A stretch of DNA of 64,000 bases from an uncultured Rhizobiaceae bacterium (GTDB lineage Bacteria > Pseudomonadota > Alphaproteobacteria > Rhizobiales > Rhizobiaceae): NCBI GenBank assembly GCA_958296345.1, contig CATQIJ010000010.1, positions 1-64,000 on the forward strand, in the 5' to 3' direction. This document shows positions 57,789-64,000 of this stretch, piece after piece (the first letter of the stretch is position 1; every line of letters begins with the position of its first letter). The position numbers and the translations under genes were made by a program. The notes under the pieces are model-generated. The model saw only the letters and a list, made by a program, of their open reading frames with translations. It was not told the DNA's origin and did no database searches.

Positions 57789-58172
57789 TATTTTTATAAC
57801 TTTCTCAATGTTTTGGTAATCGCGAAGTCATATTTGACTCGATGAAGCAATAACACAGCTGATAACTATCATATTGGTACATGACAGATCATCTTCAAGA
57901 GTGGGGGTGAGATCGAATTAATTATACAGCTTAGAATAGCTAATGTACCATTAATAATTCTTGACTCCTTTATTTAGCCTTACTATTGAAATAAATGAAA
58001 CGTACTTAGGAAATAAGTTCAAGCAAAATCTGCCTTACGAATGAAACATCAAAGTATAGCAGAAAAATATATTTGTTCATTATCCTTATTCTACAACAGT
58101 TCGATTCTTGAATTTAGTTAAATAGGCTGGCTGCAATGTTTAATTACATTGCGATATAACTGGAGAGATAAA
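57789..58172. promoter_or_regulatory. upstream region of mucR
   Basis: An AT-rich 384-base region between the divergent msrB and mucR genes. TGGTACAT (57875-57882) is repeated inversely as ATGTACCA (57943-57950). MucR/Ros proteins commonly repress their own genes through AT-rich sites with T-A steps, and this region fits that composition, but no single operator can be defined. Confidence 0.35.
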
Positions 58173-58625
58173 ATGGAAAACCTAATTAGCGTACCAGAAG
58201 GTAGCGCAGATAATTATGATACAGTTTTAGAATTAGCATCAGATGTAGTTTCTGCATATGTAGGTAATAATGTAGTGTCTACAACCGATCTTCCTATTCT
58301 AATTGCAGAGGTTTATGACGCATTAAATAAAGCTACTAAAAACAAGACTATGGGTGGCGTAAGCAATTCAAAACCTGCTGTACCGATTAAAAAGTCGATG
58401 ACAGATGATTACCTAATTTGCCTTGAAGACGGTAAGAAGTTTAAATCTCTAAAGCGCCATTTGCGCAGCCATTATGATATTTCTCCAGAAGAGTATCGTG
58501 AAAAGTGGGGTCTCCCTTTAGATTACCCTATGGTTGCGCCTAACTATGCAAAAGCACGTTCACAATTGGCGCGCGATATGGGTCTAGGAAGAAAACCTGG
58601 CCAAAAAATGAAAAAGAAAAACTAG
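58173..58625 (+). CDS. mucR: MucR/Ros family zinc-finger transcriptional regulator
   Basis: A 150-residue DNA-binding protein. The C-terminal half 'DYLICLEDGKKFKSLKRHLRSHYDISPEEYREKWGLP' is the Ros/MucR Cys2His2-like zinc finger, with Cys83, His96 and His100; the N-terminal half mediates oligomerisation in this family. MucR proteins act as H-NS-like silencers of surface polysaccharide, motility and cell-cycle genes in Hyphomicrobiales. ATG 58173 with GGAGAG is chosen over a TTG eight codons earlier. A strong terminator follows. Confidence 0.94.
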   Translation: MENLISVPEGSADNYDTVLELASDVVSAYVGNNVVSTTDLPILIAEVYDALNKATKNKTMGGVSNSKPAVPIKKSMTDDYLICLEDGKKFKSLKRHLRSHYDISPEEYREKWGLPLDYPMVAPNYAKARSQLARDMGLGRKPGQKMKKKN

Positions 58626-58635
58626 TTTATTAGAT

Positions 58636-58670
58636 AAAAACGCAGTATGTTTATAACATGCTGCGTTTTT
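58636..58670. terminator. bidirectional terminator behind mucR
   Basis: AAAAACGCAG plus TATGTT pairs with AACATG plus CTGCGTTTTT (58655-58670), giving a 15-16-bp stem. The poly-A left arm and poly-T right arm let it serve both mucR and the convergent minus-strand frame, whose stop lies within it. Confidence 0.85.
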
Positions 58671-58968
58671 CTTTGAGTTCGTAATGTAGTTTATGCAGTT
58701 CAATATGGCGGCAACTATTATAGCTTGCTAAGCGGTTTTGAGATTTTATTTTCTCACTGATAATACTGAATCTCAACAGCGACAATATAATATCTAATTG
58801 GTTACGGTCATTAATTTCATCTTTATGACATACGTAGCCGATCATAATTTTAATTCTATTTATTGTGCTTTTAGAAGAATGTTTTACTTCTGAAGTGCTG
58901 CACGCATAATTAATTGCTGATGCTCTAATTTGTTCCAAAAGCTTATTAGAAAAATTAATATTACCCAA
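58651..58968 (-). CDS. hypothetical protein
   Basis: A 105-residue basic, Ile/Lys/Ser-rich open frame with TTG start 58968 and AGGGGTG about 7 bases upstream. I recognise no domain. It could be a small genuine gene between mucR and the DnaA-like gene; the AT-rich composition also allows a chance frame. Its 3' end falls in the mucR terminator. Low confidence. Confidence 0.35.
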   Translation of the reverse strand: MGNINFSNKLLEQIRASAINYACSTSEVKHSSKSTINRIKIMIGYVCHKDEINDRNQLDIILSLLRFSIISEKIKSQNRLASYNSCRHIELHKLHYELKEKRSML

Positions 58969-59116
58969 AAAACACCCCTAAAATTCTTGAGTATTCTGCA
59001 CCCTATCTAGGAAGTGGGGGATTAATTGTATTGATTGAAATGACTTGTGTTTTACTAAGTTACTGTATTTAAAAGTGAAAATTCAAATAATATTGCTGTC
59101 TATATAGAATAGTTTT

Positions 59117-59167
59117 CCCCAATGTGATTGATTTACTTTAAATATAGGAATATATTCATATTTGGGG
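59117..59167 (+). promoter_or_regulatory. possible hairpin masking the ribosome binding site of the DnaA-like gene
   Basis: CCCCAA (59117-59122) is complementary to TTGGGG (59162-59167), and the latter is part of the TTTGGGGAGAG ribosome binding site 12 bases before ATG 59179. Pairing would hide the site. The stem is only six perfect pairs with a long AT-rich loop, so it is tentative. Confidence 0.3.
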
Positions 59168-59178
59168 AGAGTGTAGTA

Positions 59179-59655
59179 ATGAGTTTTTCAGGGATATGTC
59201 ATGTTCCAATACTTGGAACTAACATGGGTAAATCATACAATGAGCATAATCAAATAAAGAGCAATGCAACACCATATGTCCAATGCAACGGTATACCATC
59301 TTTAACCAAGCCTGGTGATAGGTTACTCGCAACTTTTGTTAATCAAATGGTTGCTTCTGCATTTGAATTACCATCAGAAAGGCTCCTTCGCTACGATAGG
59401 GGCAATGCGAAGGCTACTAGAGCAAGACAGATCTCTATTTATTTAATGCACACAGGCCTTTCATTTTCCCTATCCACTATATCACGAATATACAAAAAAG
59501 ATCGCACTACCATAGGATATGCATGTCGTGTGATAGAAGACTTAAGAGACAGCCCAGCATTTGACGATAGAATTTTGGAACTTGAGCAAACAATTAGCAC
59601 TGTTTTAAAGCTAGCTTCATACACCCCAGAAAAGGGAGGTAATGATGAAAAATAA
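59179..59655 (+). CDS. DnaA domain IV-like helix-turn-helix protein
   Basis: A 158-residue protein. Residues about 80-125 ('RARQISIYLMHTGLSFSLSTISRIYKKDRTTIGYACRVIEDLRD') match the DNA-binding domain IV of the replication initiator DnaA, including the 'DRTTIGYAC' recognition segment (DHTTVLHA in DnaA). There is no AAA+ ATPase domain, so it cannot act as an initiator by itself. Such stand-alone proteins are conserved in Hyphomicrobiales next to MucR and DUF6456 genes. ATG 59179 with GGGGAGAG is the better start than 59128. It overlaps the next gene by about 11 bases. Confidence 0.85.
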   Translation: MSFSGICHVPILGTNMGKSYNEHNQIKSNATPYVQCNGIPSLTKPGDRLLATFVNQMVASAFELPSERLLRYDRGNAKATRARQISIYLMHTGLSFSLSTISRIYKKDRTTIGYACRVIEDLRDSPAFDDRILELEQTISTVLKLASYTPEKGGNDEK

Positions 59656-60472
59656 ATTGCAATCAGAAAACCATCGTCATGTACTTAGATTTTTGAAGCT
59701 TTTATCTAAAAGGCAAAAAACTGGTCTTTTATATAAAGAGGAAAGTAATAATCTAATTTTGTTCCTAAATGAAAAACAATACCGCTTTAGCTTAGATATT
59801 GTTGCTCAGCTGAAAACCAAAAAGCATATTTTGATGAGGAACAATAACATAATAATAAATAATTCTGGCCTCACTTATTTAAAACGAAATCTCAATCCCG
59901 ATGCTTTGCTTGCAAGCGCCAAAAATAATGTCGTTACAGCTGAAATCATTCTTAATAATCAGCGAGAGCAGGTCCAAATAAATACAAATGAATCTCCTTT
60001 ATTAAGATTATTCACACGCAAAACAAAGACTGGCAGCGCGTATATATCAATAGAAGAGTTTGAAGCAGGAGAGCGCTTGAGAAAAGATTTTGAGAGAGGG
60101 CAATTACAACCAAAAATATCTGCAAGTTTGCAAGGATCTATTGGTTCTAGTGGGCGATCAGGCCTTGGAGGTATGGGAGATATAACTGACTTTGCTTTGG
60201 ATGCTCGAAAACGTGCAGGAAAAGCAATAGATCAACTAGGCCCTGAGCTTTCTGGCGTAACTTTAGATATTTGTTGTTTTTTAAAAGGTTTAGAAATTGT
60301 CGAGCGCGAAAGAGCTTGGCCGCCACGTTCAGCAAAACTAATGTTGAAAACAGCTTTGGCACTACTTGCTAGGCATTATGGCATTAGTGGTTATGAGAAT
60401 AATCAAACAAGAAAAACCCATGCTTGGGGAGCTTCTGATTATCGTCCTGAGACTAGTTCTGTAAGCCCCTAG
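59645..60472 (+). CDS. DUF6456 domain protein
   Basis: A 275-residue protein. The last third 'KAIDQLGPELSGVTLDICCFLKGLEIVERERAWPPRSAKLMLKTALALLARHYGI' is the DUF6456 domain of Hyphomicrobiales proteins; the N-terminal region is basic and resembles a helix-turn-helix-like helical fold. It overlaps the DnaA-like gene, whose 3' end carries its GGGAGG site; of the two adjacent ATGs (59642, 59645), the second has better spacing. The function is unknown; DNA binding is suggested. The stop overlaps that of sufE by four bases (CTAG). Confidence 0.82.
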   Translation: MKNKLQSENHRHVLRFLKLLSKRQKTGLLYKEESNNLILFLNEKQYRFSLDIVAQLKTKKHILMRNNNIIINNSGLTYLKRNLNPDALLASAKNNVVTAEIILNNQREQVQINTNESPLLRLFTRKTKTGSAYISIEEFEAGERLRKDFERGQLQPKISASLQGSIGSSGRSGLGGMGDITDFALDARKRAGKAIDQLGPELSGVTLDICCFLKGLEIVERERAWPPRSAKLMLKTALALLARHYGISGYENNQTRKTHAWGASDYRPETSSVSP

Positions 60473-60888
60473 GCCAAAGCTGTTCGTGCGTGTGTTTTGA
60501 TGCGCTCAACAAGCGAGCGAAGGCCGTTAGAGCGTTGTGGCGTAATATGTTCTGATAGATCGATAGAATCAAATATTTGCGTTTCATCTGTAGAAATTAT
60601 TTCTGAAGCTTTTTTGCCAGAAAAAATTGCAAGAGTGACCGCAACAAGCCCGCTAACTATATGGGCATCAGAGCCACCACAGAATGTTAAAATTGGGTCG
60701 GTCTCATCTGACTTTTCAGATGTGACCCAAACTTGACTGACACATCCTTGAACTTTATTGACAGCTGTCTGCTGTTCTAAGGGAAATTCAGGAAGGGCAT
60801 TACCTAATTCAATTAGGTATTTATAGCGATCATCCCAGTCATCTAAATACTGAAAGTTTTCGATTATTTCTTCAATATCCATTTTCAA
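60469..60888 (-). CDS. sufE: SufE family Fe-S cluster assembly protein
   Basis: A 139-residue protein that accepts sulfur from the cysteine desulfurase SufS. 'NFQYLDDWDDRYKYLIELGNALPEFP' and 'NKVQGCVSQVWVTSE' contain the sulfur-accepting Cys48; 'FCGGSDAHIVSGLVAVTLAIFSGKKASEI' completes the SufE fold. No other suf genes are in the window, which is common for this Hyphomicrobiales locus. It is convergent with the DUF6456 gene. Confidence 0.93.
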   Translation of the reverse strand: MKMDIEEIIENFQYLDDWDDRYKYLIELGNALPEFPLEQQTAVNKVQGCVSQVWVTSEKSDETDPILTFCGGSDAHIVSGLVAVTLAIFSGKKASEIISTDETQIFDSIDLSEHITPQRSNGLRSLVERIKTHARTALA

Positions 60889-60947
60889 TTTGCACCCTGA
60901 ATTGCCATATCAAAGTATATAGGACGGATATCAGAAGATTGGTAATA

Positions 60948-61256
60948 TTATTTTGTAATCGCGCTTGTTTTAATCAAATCAACTTCTAAAGAAGGGCTGG
61001 GAGAGTTTTGCCCTTGTGCAAGTTGGTTAAGGCTCGCACGTATGGTAGTCACGGCATTTGTTGCCAGTGCTTTGCCTGTGATACATGTTTCCACATTACG
61101 CTCACAAAAAGATGAAACATCTGAATAAAGAGCTTGTGCAGCGCTAAAAGTTTCGTAAGTCGTAACTTTGGCAGCTTCCACTCGTTTTGACCCAGTAACT
61201 GTTTCAGCTGGTAAAAGAACTGCTGCAACGCCCAGAGCGATAATTAACCTAAACAT
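60948..61256 (-). CDS. DUF5330 small exported protein
   Basis: A 102-residue protein with an N-terminal hydrophobic segment ('FRLIIALGVAAVLLPAETV') and a short body with two cysteines ('SFCERNVETCITG'). The combination matches DUF5330 proteins that sit beside sufE in Hyphomicrobiales. Function unknown. ATG 61256 is preceded by an AGGTGAG ribosome binding site on the minus strand. It lies 59 bases upstream of sufE. Confidence 0.8.
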   Translation of the reverse strand: MFRLIIALGVAAVLLPAETVTGSKRVEAAKVTTYETFSAAQALYSDVSSFCERNVETCITGKALATNAVTTIRASLNQLAQGQNSPSPSLEVDLIKTSAITK

Positions 61257-61353
61257 GTACTCACCTATTTCCCGTTGCGGGTATAAGTAACATATAAGTT
61301 TTAAGCTCCATTTTAGGAAAAGCAGGAAATTTAATTCAAATCTTACAAATGAC

Positions 61354-61391
61354 GTTTACCATGATTTTTAGAAAGGTTCTGTTTACCATGA
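61354..61391 (+). repeat. direct repeat GTTTACCATGA upstream of the histidine kinase
   Basis: GTTTACCATGA occurs at 61354-61364 and again at 61381-61391, 27 bases apart, in the 243-base gap between the divergent DUF5330 and kinase genes. The spacing of roughly two and a half helical turns is compatible with a regulator-binding pair. The sequence slightly resembles half-sites of CtrA (TTAACC), but does not match them. Confidence 0.4.
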
Positions 61392-61499
61392 CGATAGAAA
61401 CCCTTGGTTTTAAGTGCCTATTAGAGCCTTTTTTGTTCAGAAAATGCCCTCATTAGGATTCCATTAAATACGTTGTGTAACCAATCTTACTAACTATAA

Positions 61500-62828
61500 A
61501 TGGCGAGTAATGTTTTGAGTAACGCTTTTAAAAGATCATTGAATAAACTGACCAACGCAGTTGGTGTCCAATATCAGGGTAAGCCTGAGCTTGGAAATCA
61601 TGATGATTTCTTATCGGCAGAGACAGTTTCCGTCTTACAAGGCCTACCAGATAGCGCTTCGTTACATACTTCGAATGGTGACGCTATTTGGGTTTCCCAA
61701 AAATCAGAAACCATTCTTAATCAAAATATTGGAAGCTTAATTGGAAAAGGCTTTTTTGAAGGAGCAAACCCGCAAGATAAGCTTAACATTTTAAAAGCAT
61801 TCTCTGATTGTGATATTTCAGGCCAAAATCAATCAACAAGTTTCCGCCGCCAATTCCCTTCTTCAAGTGGCGGGATTAAAGTCAGTTGCTATGAATTGCG
61901 TATCTCTCATTTCAATCACCAGGAAAAATCACTCTATTTAGCTTTAGTGCGTGACATAACTCACGAAGAGAGCAAGCTTACTCATGCCTATGAAGAGATT
62001 GAAAAAGCGAAGAACTCTAACAGTACGAAAAACCTTTTTTTATCAAATATGAGCCATGAGCTACGTACGCCTTTAAATGCGATAATCGGTTTCTCACAAA
62101 TGTTGATGGGGGAAGCTGCTCTTATCATATCTGAGGATAAGAAAACTGAATATGCTGGTCATATCAACCAGTCCGCAAATCACTTACTTAACATTATCAA
62201 TGATGTTCTTGATTTATCAAAAATTGAGGCTGGGAAGTTTCAAATAATTCCTGAAATTGTAAACGCATCAGAACAGTTGAAATCCACGCTTGAGTTAATG
62301 GCACCTATTGCAAGTGAGGCAAATATTTCAATTAATTCTGATATTGCTGATGAATTACCCAATATTGCCGCAGACCCTCGTGCTTTGCGCCAGATAATTA
62401 TTAATCTGGTTGCAAATGCTATTAAATTTTCATTTCAAAATAGTCAGATTGACGTCAAATTAAAAAGAGAACGGCGGAAAATTTGTATTGAGATTTCTGA
62501 CAAAGGCTTGGGCATGTCTCCAGAAGCCGTTGAAAGTTTGGGAAATTCATTCTTCCAAGTAGAACAAACCGCTTCAAGACGATTTGAAGGTACTGGGTTA
62601 GGGCTTTCAATCGTCTTTGGCCTGATAAAACTTCATAATGGTAATATTTCTTTCAAGAGTGAGCTTCATCAAGGCACAACAGTTTTAGTTGAACTACCAA
62701 TTTCTAGCCAAAAATCCATTCCAGTACCCTCAGATCCTGATGAGGCAATTGTTTTCTTAAATAAAGCTCGAGAGCCCAACCTTTTAAGAAAATTAGATAA
62801 AAATCAAATTATTCGTAAGGTGGGATAA
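61500..62828 (+). CDS. PAS-domain sensor histidine kinase
   Basis: A 442-residue soluble kinase without transmembrane segments. A PAS domain covers about 45-155, followed by a coiled stretch and HisKA with the phosphoacceptor His186 ('NMSHELRTPLNAIIGFSQML'). HATPase_c then shows N-box 'QIIINLVANAIKFS', G1 'ISDKGLGMS', and 'RRFEGTGLGLSIVFGLIKLHNG'. The arrangement is close to PleC/DivJ-type cell-cycle kinases of alphaproteobacteria, but no such identity is claimed. No response regulator is adjacent. It is followed four bases later by the peptidoglycan-binding protein gene. Confidence 0.9.
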   Translation: MASNVLSNAFKRSLNKLTNAVGVQYQGKPELGNHDDFLSAETVSVLQGLPDSASLHTSNGDAIWVSQKSETILNQNIGSLIGKGFFEGANPQDKLNILKAFSDCDISGQNQSTSFRRQFPSSSGGIKVSCYELRISHFNHQEKSLYLALVRDITHEESKLTHAYEEIEKAKNSNSTKNLFLSNMSHELRTPLNAIIGFSQMLMGEAALIISEDKKTEYAGHINQSANHLLNIINDVLDLSKIEAGKFQIIPEIVNASEQLKSTLELMAPIASEANISINSDIADELPNIAADPRALRQIIINLVANAIKFSFQNSQIDVKLKRERRKICIEISDKGLGMSPEAVESLGNSFFQVEQTASRRFEGTGLGLSIVFGLIKLHNGNISFKSELHQGTTVLVELPISSQKSIPVPSDPDEAIVFLNKAREPNLLRKLDKNQIIRKVG

Positions 62829-62832
62829 GTCC

Positions 62833-63621
62833 ATGCAAATTTTAAAACAAACAGCCTCAATTTTATTGCGAGCGGTAATTGAAAAGCCAGGAAGTGCTGC
62901 AGGTTTAGCCGTGTTTGGCCTTGGATTTGCTCTGGTTGCAGGCAATGCACTATATTCACAAGAAGGTACACATCCAGATCCATTGTGGTCTACTACCAAA
63001 GACAATGAAAGCTTATCTCAAACTTATGAGCTGGAAATTGCGAAAGTTAGTCAGAAAAATACGATCACAAGAAGTGTTCTGACGCAGCGTATAAGTTTAA
63101 AGAATATTCCCGTACCTACGGTGAGTCCCGCAAGAAGCAATTCTGTTGCTGCTCATTCATCTTTGGTTAGAGACGTTCAATCTGTCTTATCTGATATTGG
63201 TTTTTACACAGGAAAAGTTGATGGTATTTATGGCAACGGAACAAGAACTGCAATTATGACATTCCAAGAGCGAGCTGGTATCATTCCAAATGGCGAAGCA
63301 AGTTATGGACTTTTAAGTAACTTAAAATCAGTTCAAGCCGTAGCTGGTTCTCAACAAGATACAAACAAGTCAGTAAAAAAACTTGGTGTGTCTGCTTTAC
63401 CTCAAGTATTGGTCTTTGACGCAGAAACGGTAACGCGTATTCAAATGGGCCTCAAAGAAAATTTTGGTGACGAAAACATCAGTATAGATGGCGTTATGGG
63501 TAATCAGACAAAAAATGCTATTAAGCGATTCCAAAAACGCTTTAAGTTGCAAGCATCGGGCGAGTTGGATAATCAAACTCTCCAAAAAATGCTCTCTGTA
63601 GGGGTTTTGGCAAGTATCTAA
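62833..63621 (+). CDS. membrane-anchored protein with two peptidoglycan-binding domains
   Basis: A 262-residue protein with a single N-terminal transmembrane helix (about 20-38). Two PG_binding_1 domains follow: 'VRDVQSVLSDIGFYTGKVDGIYGNGTRTAIMTFQERAGIIPNGEAS' (about 113-160) and 'VTRIQMGLKENFGDENISIDGVMGNQTKNAIKRFQKRFKLQASGELDNQTLQKML' (about 200-257). No catalytic domain is present. It lies four bases after the kinase gene and 28 before DUF1491, in the conserved order seen in Hyphomicrobiales. It likely anchors or senses the cell wall. Confidence 0.9.
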   Translation: MQILKQTASILLRAVIEKPGSAAGLAVFGLGFALVAGNALYSQEGTHPDPLWSTTKDNESLSQTYELEIAKVSQKNTITRSVLTQRISLKNIPVPTVSPARSNSVAAHSSLVRDVQSVLSDIGFYTGKVDGIYGNGTRTAIMTFQERAGIIPNGEASYGLLSNLKSVQAVAGSQQDTNKSVKKLGVSALPQVLVFDAETVTRIQMGLKENFGDENISIDGVMGNQTKNAIKRFQKRFKLQASGELDNQTLQKMLSVGVLASI

Positions 63622-63649
63622 TGTACTTGTCATAAAATAAGGAAGCTAT

Positions 63650-63991
63650 ATGCGTTTAACAAGTGCCATATGGTTTGCAGTTTTCATGCGAACGGAAACT
63701 GCAAGAGGAGCTTATGTTTCAGTTCTAAAGTCTGGTGCTCAACAAGCTGGAGCTTTGTTTGTTATTCATAATCATTTGAACGGTTTTTTAAGTTTATACT
63801 CACCAGCGCCTCAAGTCTTTTTTGAAGAACAAGACGATGGTGATCGTAAGTTTGAATATGCGTTAAAAAATGTAAGCCAAGAAGAAATAGATACTTATTT
63901 AGAAAAACAAAAAAACTTTGACCCTGATCTATGGATCATTGAAACAGAGTCAGGTGCGGGCGATATTTCTTTAGTTATAACAAATTCATAA
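63650..63991 (+). CDS. DUF1491 family protein
   Basis: A 113-residue protein matching DUF1491: 'RLTSAIWFAVFMRTETARGAYVSVLKSGAQQAGALFVIHNHLNG', 'LYSPAPQVFFEEQ' and the end 'DPDLWIIETE'. It is preceded by AAGGAAGCTAT. Its function is unknown; the family is confined mostly to alphaproteobacteria and sits downstream of the peptidoglycan-binding gene. The gene ends nine bases before the window edge. Confidence 0.92.
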   Translation: MRLTSAIWFAVFMRTETARGAYVSVLKSGAQQAGALFVIHNHLNGFLSLYSPAPQVFFEEQDDGDRKFEYALKNVSQEEIDTYLEKQKNFDPDLWIIETESGAGDISLVITNS

Positions 63992-64000
63992 TTTAAAATT

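Overview
The window looks like the chromosome of a low-GC alphaproteobacterium of the order Hyphomicrobiales (Rhizobiales), probably a marine or free-living member. The basis is family content: a C4-type 5-aminolevulinate synthase, a MucR/Ros zinc-finger regulator, the cysG-DUF2849-cysI-DUF934-fpr sulfur block, a TIGR03808 Tat protein, and the run MucR / DnaA-domain-IV-like protein / DUF6456 / SufE / DUF5330 / PAS kinase / peptidoglycan-binding protein / DUF1491. No prophage, CRISPR array or intact insertion sequence is visible.

Layout. 1-5.3 kb: the end of a TctB-type subunit, a SnoaL-like secreted protein divergent from an HxlR regulator, a GC-rich AAA ATPase that looks foreign, a repeat-bearing non-coding stretch, a META-domain protein and CysQ. 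5.6-12.2 kb: an oligopeptide/opine-type ABC operon (binding protein, two permeases, a double ATPase carrying an unusual C-terminal HhH domain). 12.2-14.2 kb: a MmgE/PrpD protein coupled to an Asp/Asn-hydroxylase-like oxygenase. 14.5-19.8 kb: a branched-chain-amino-acid-type (HAAT) ABC operon in which all five genes are frameshifted. 19.9-21.8 kb: a DUF1194 gene and a DUF4173 gene, both cut off at one shared junction. 22.1-24.7 kb: a small locus with an unknown protein, a NarL-type regulator, a type III secretin N0-N1-only protein (RhcC1/NolW-like) and a SctD-like protein, ending at tRNA-Leu. 25-34.7 kb: glnB-glnA, a DadA-like oxidoreductase, a methyltransferase and the sulfite-reduction operon with ferredoxin-NADP reductase. 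34.8-45.5 kb: ppc, hydantoinase A, hemA, the TIGR03808 protein, a HerA-like ATPase and an MFS transporter. 45.5-49 kb: thiM-thiE-thiD plus a TRAP-type binding protein behind a TPP riboswitch. 49-57.8 kb: a CoxL-like molybdoprotein, an EamA transporter, a haloacid dehalogenase, Fe-SOD, cytochromes c, oligopeptidase B and MsrB. 58-64 kb: the conserved Hyphomicrobiales regulatory/envelope block.

Two themes stand out. First, a dozen genes carry frameshifts, densest between 15.6 and 23 kb. Each one I could resolve sits in a homopolymer and preserves the protein on both sides, which points to sequencing or assembly error rather than decay. The DUF1194/DUF4173 junction is a separate event: either a real deletion or a mis-join. 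Second, several regulatory structures can be read directly: the TPP riboswitch, a 12-bp perfect inverted repeat before the HAAT binding-protein gene, an HxlR-type operator, paired inverted repeats before cysG, and strong intercistronic hairpins. The most system-like oddities are the split type III secretion module and the thiamine-salvage operon that includes a TRAP binding protein.
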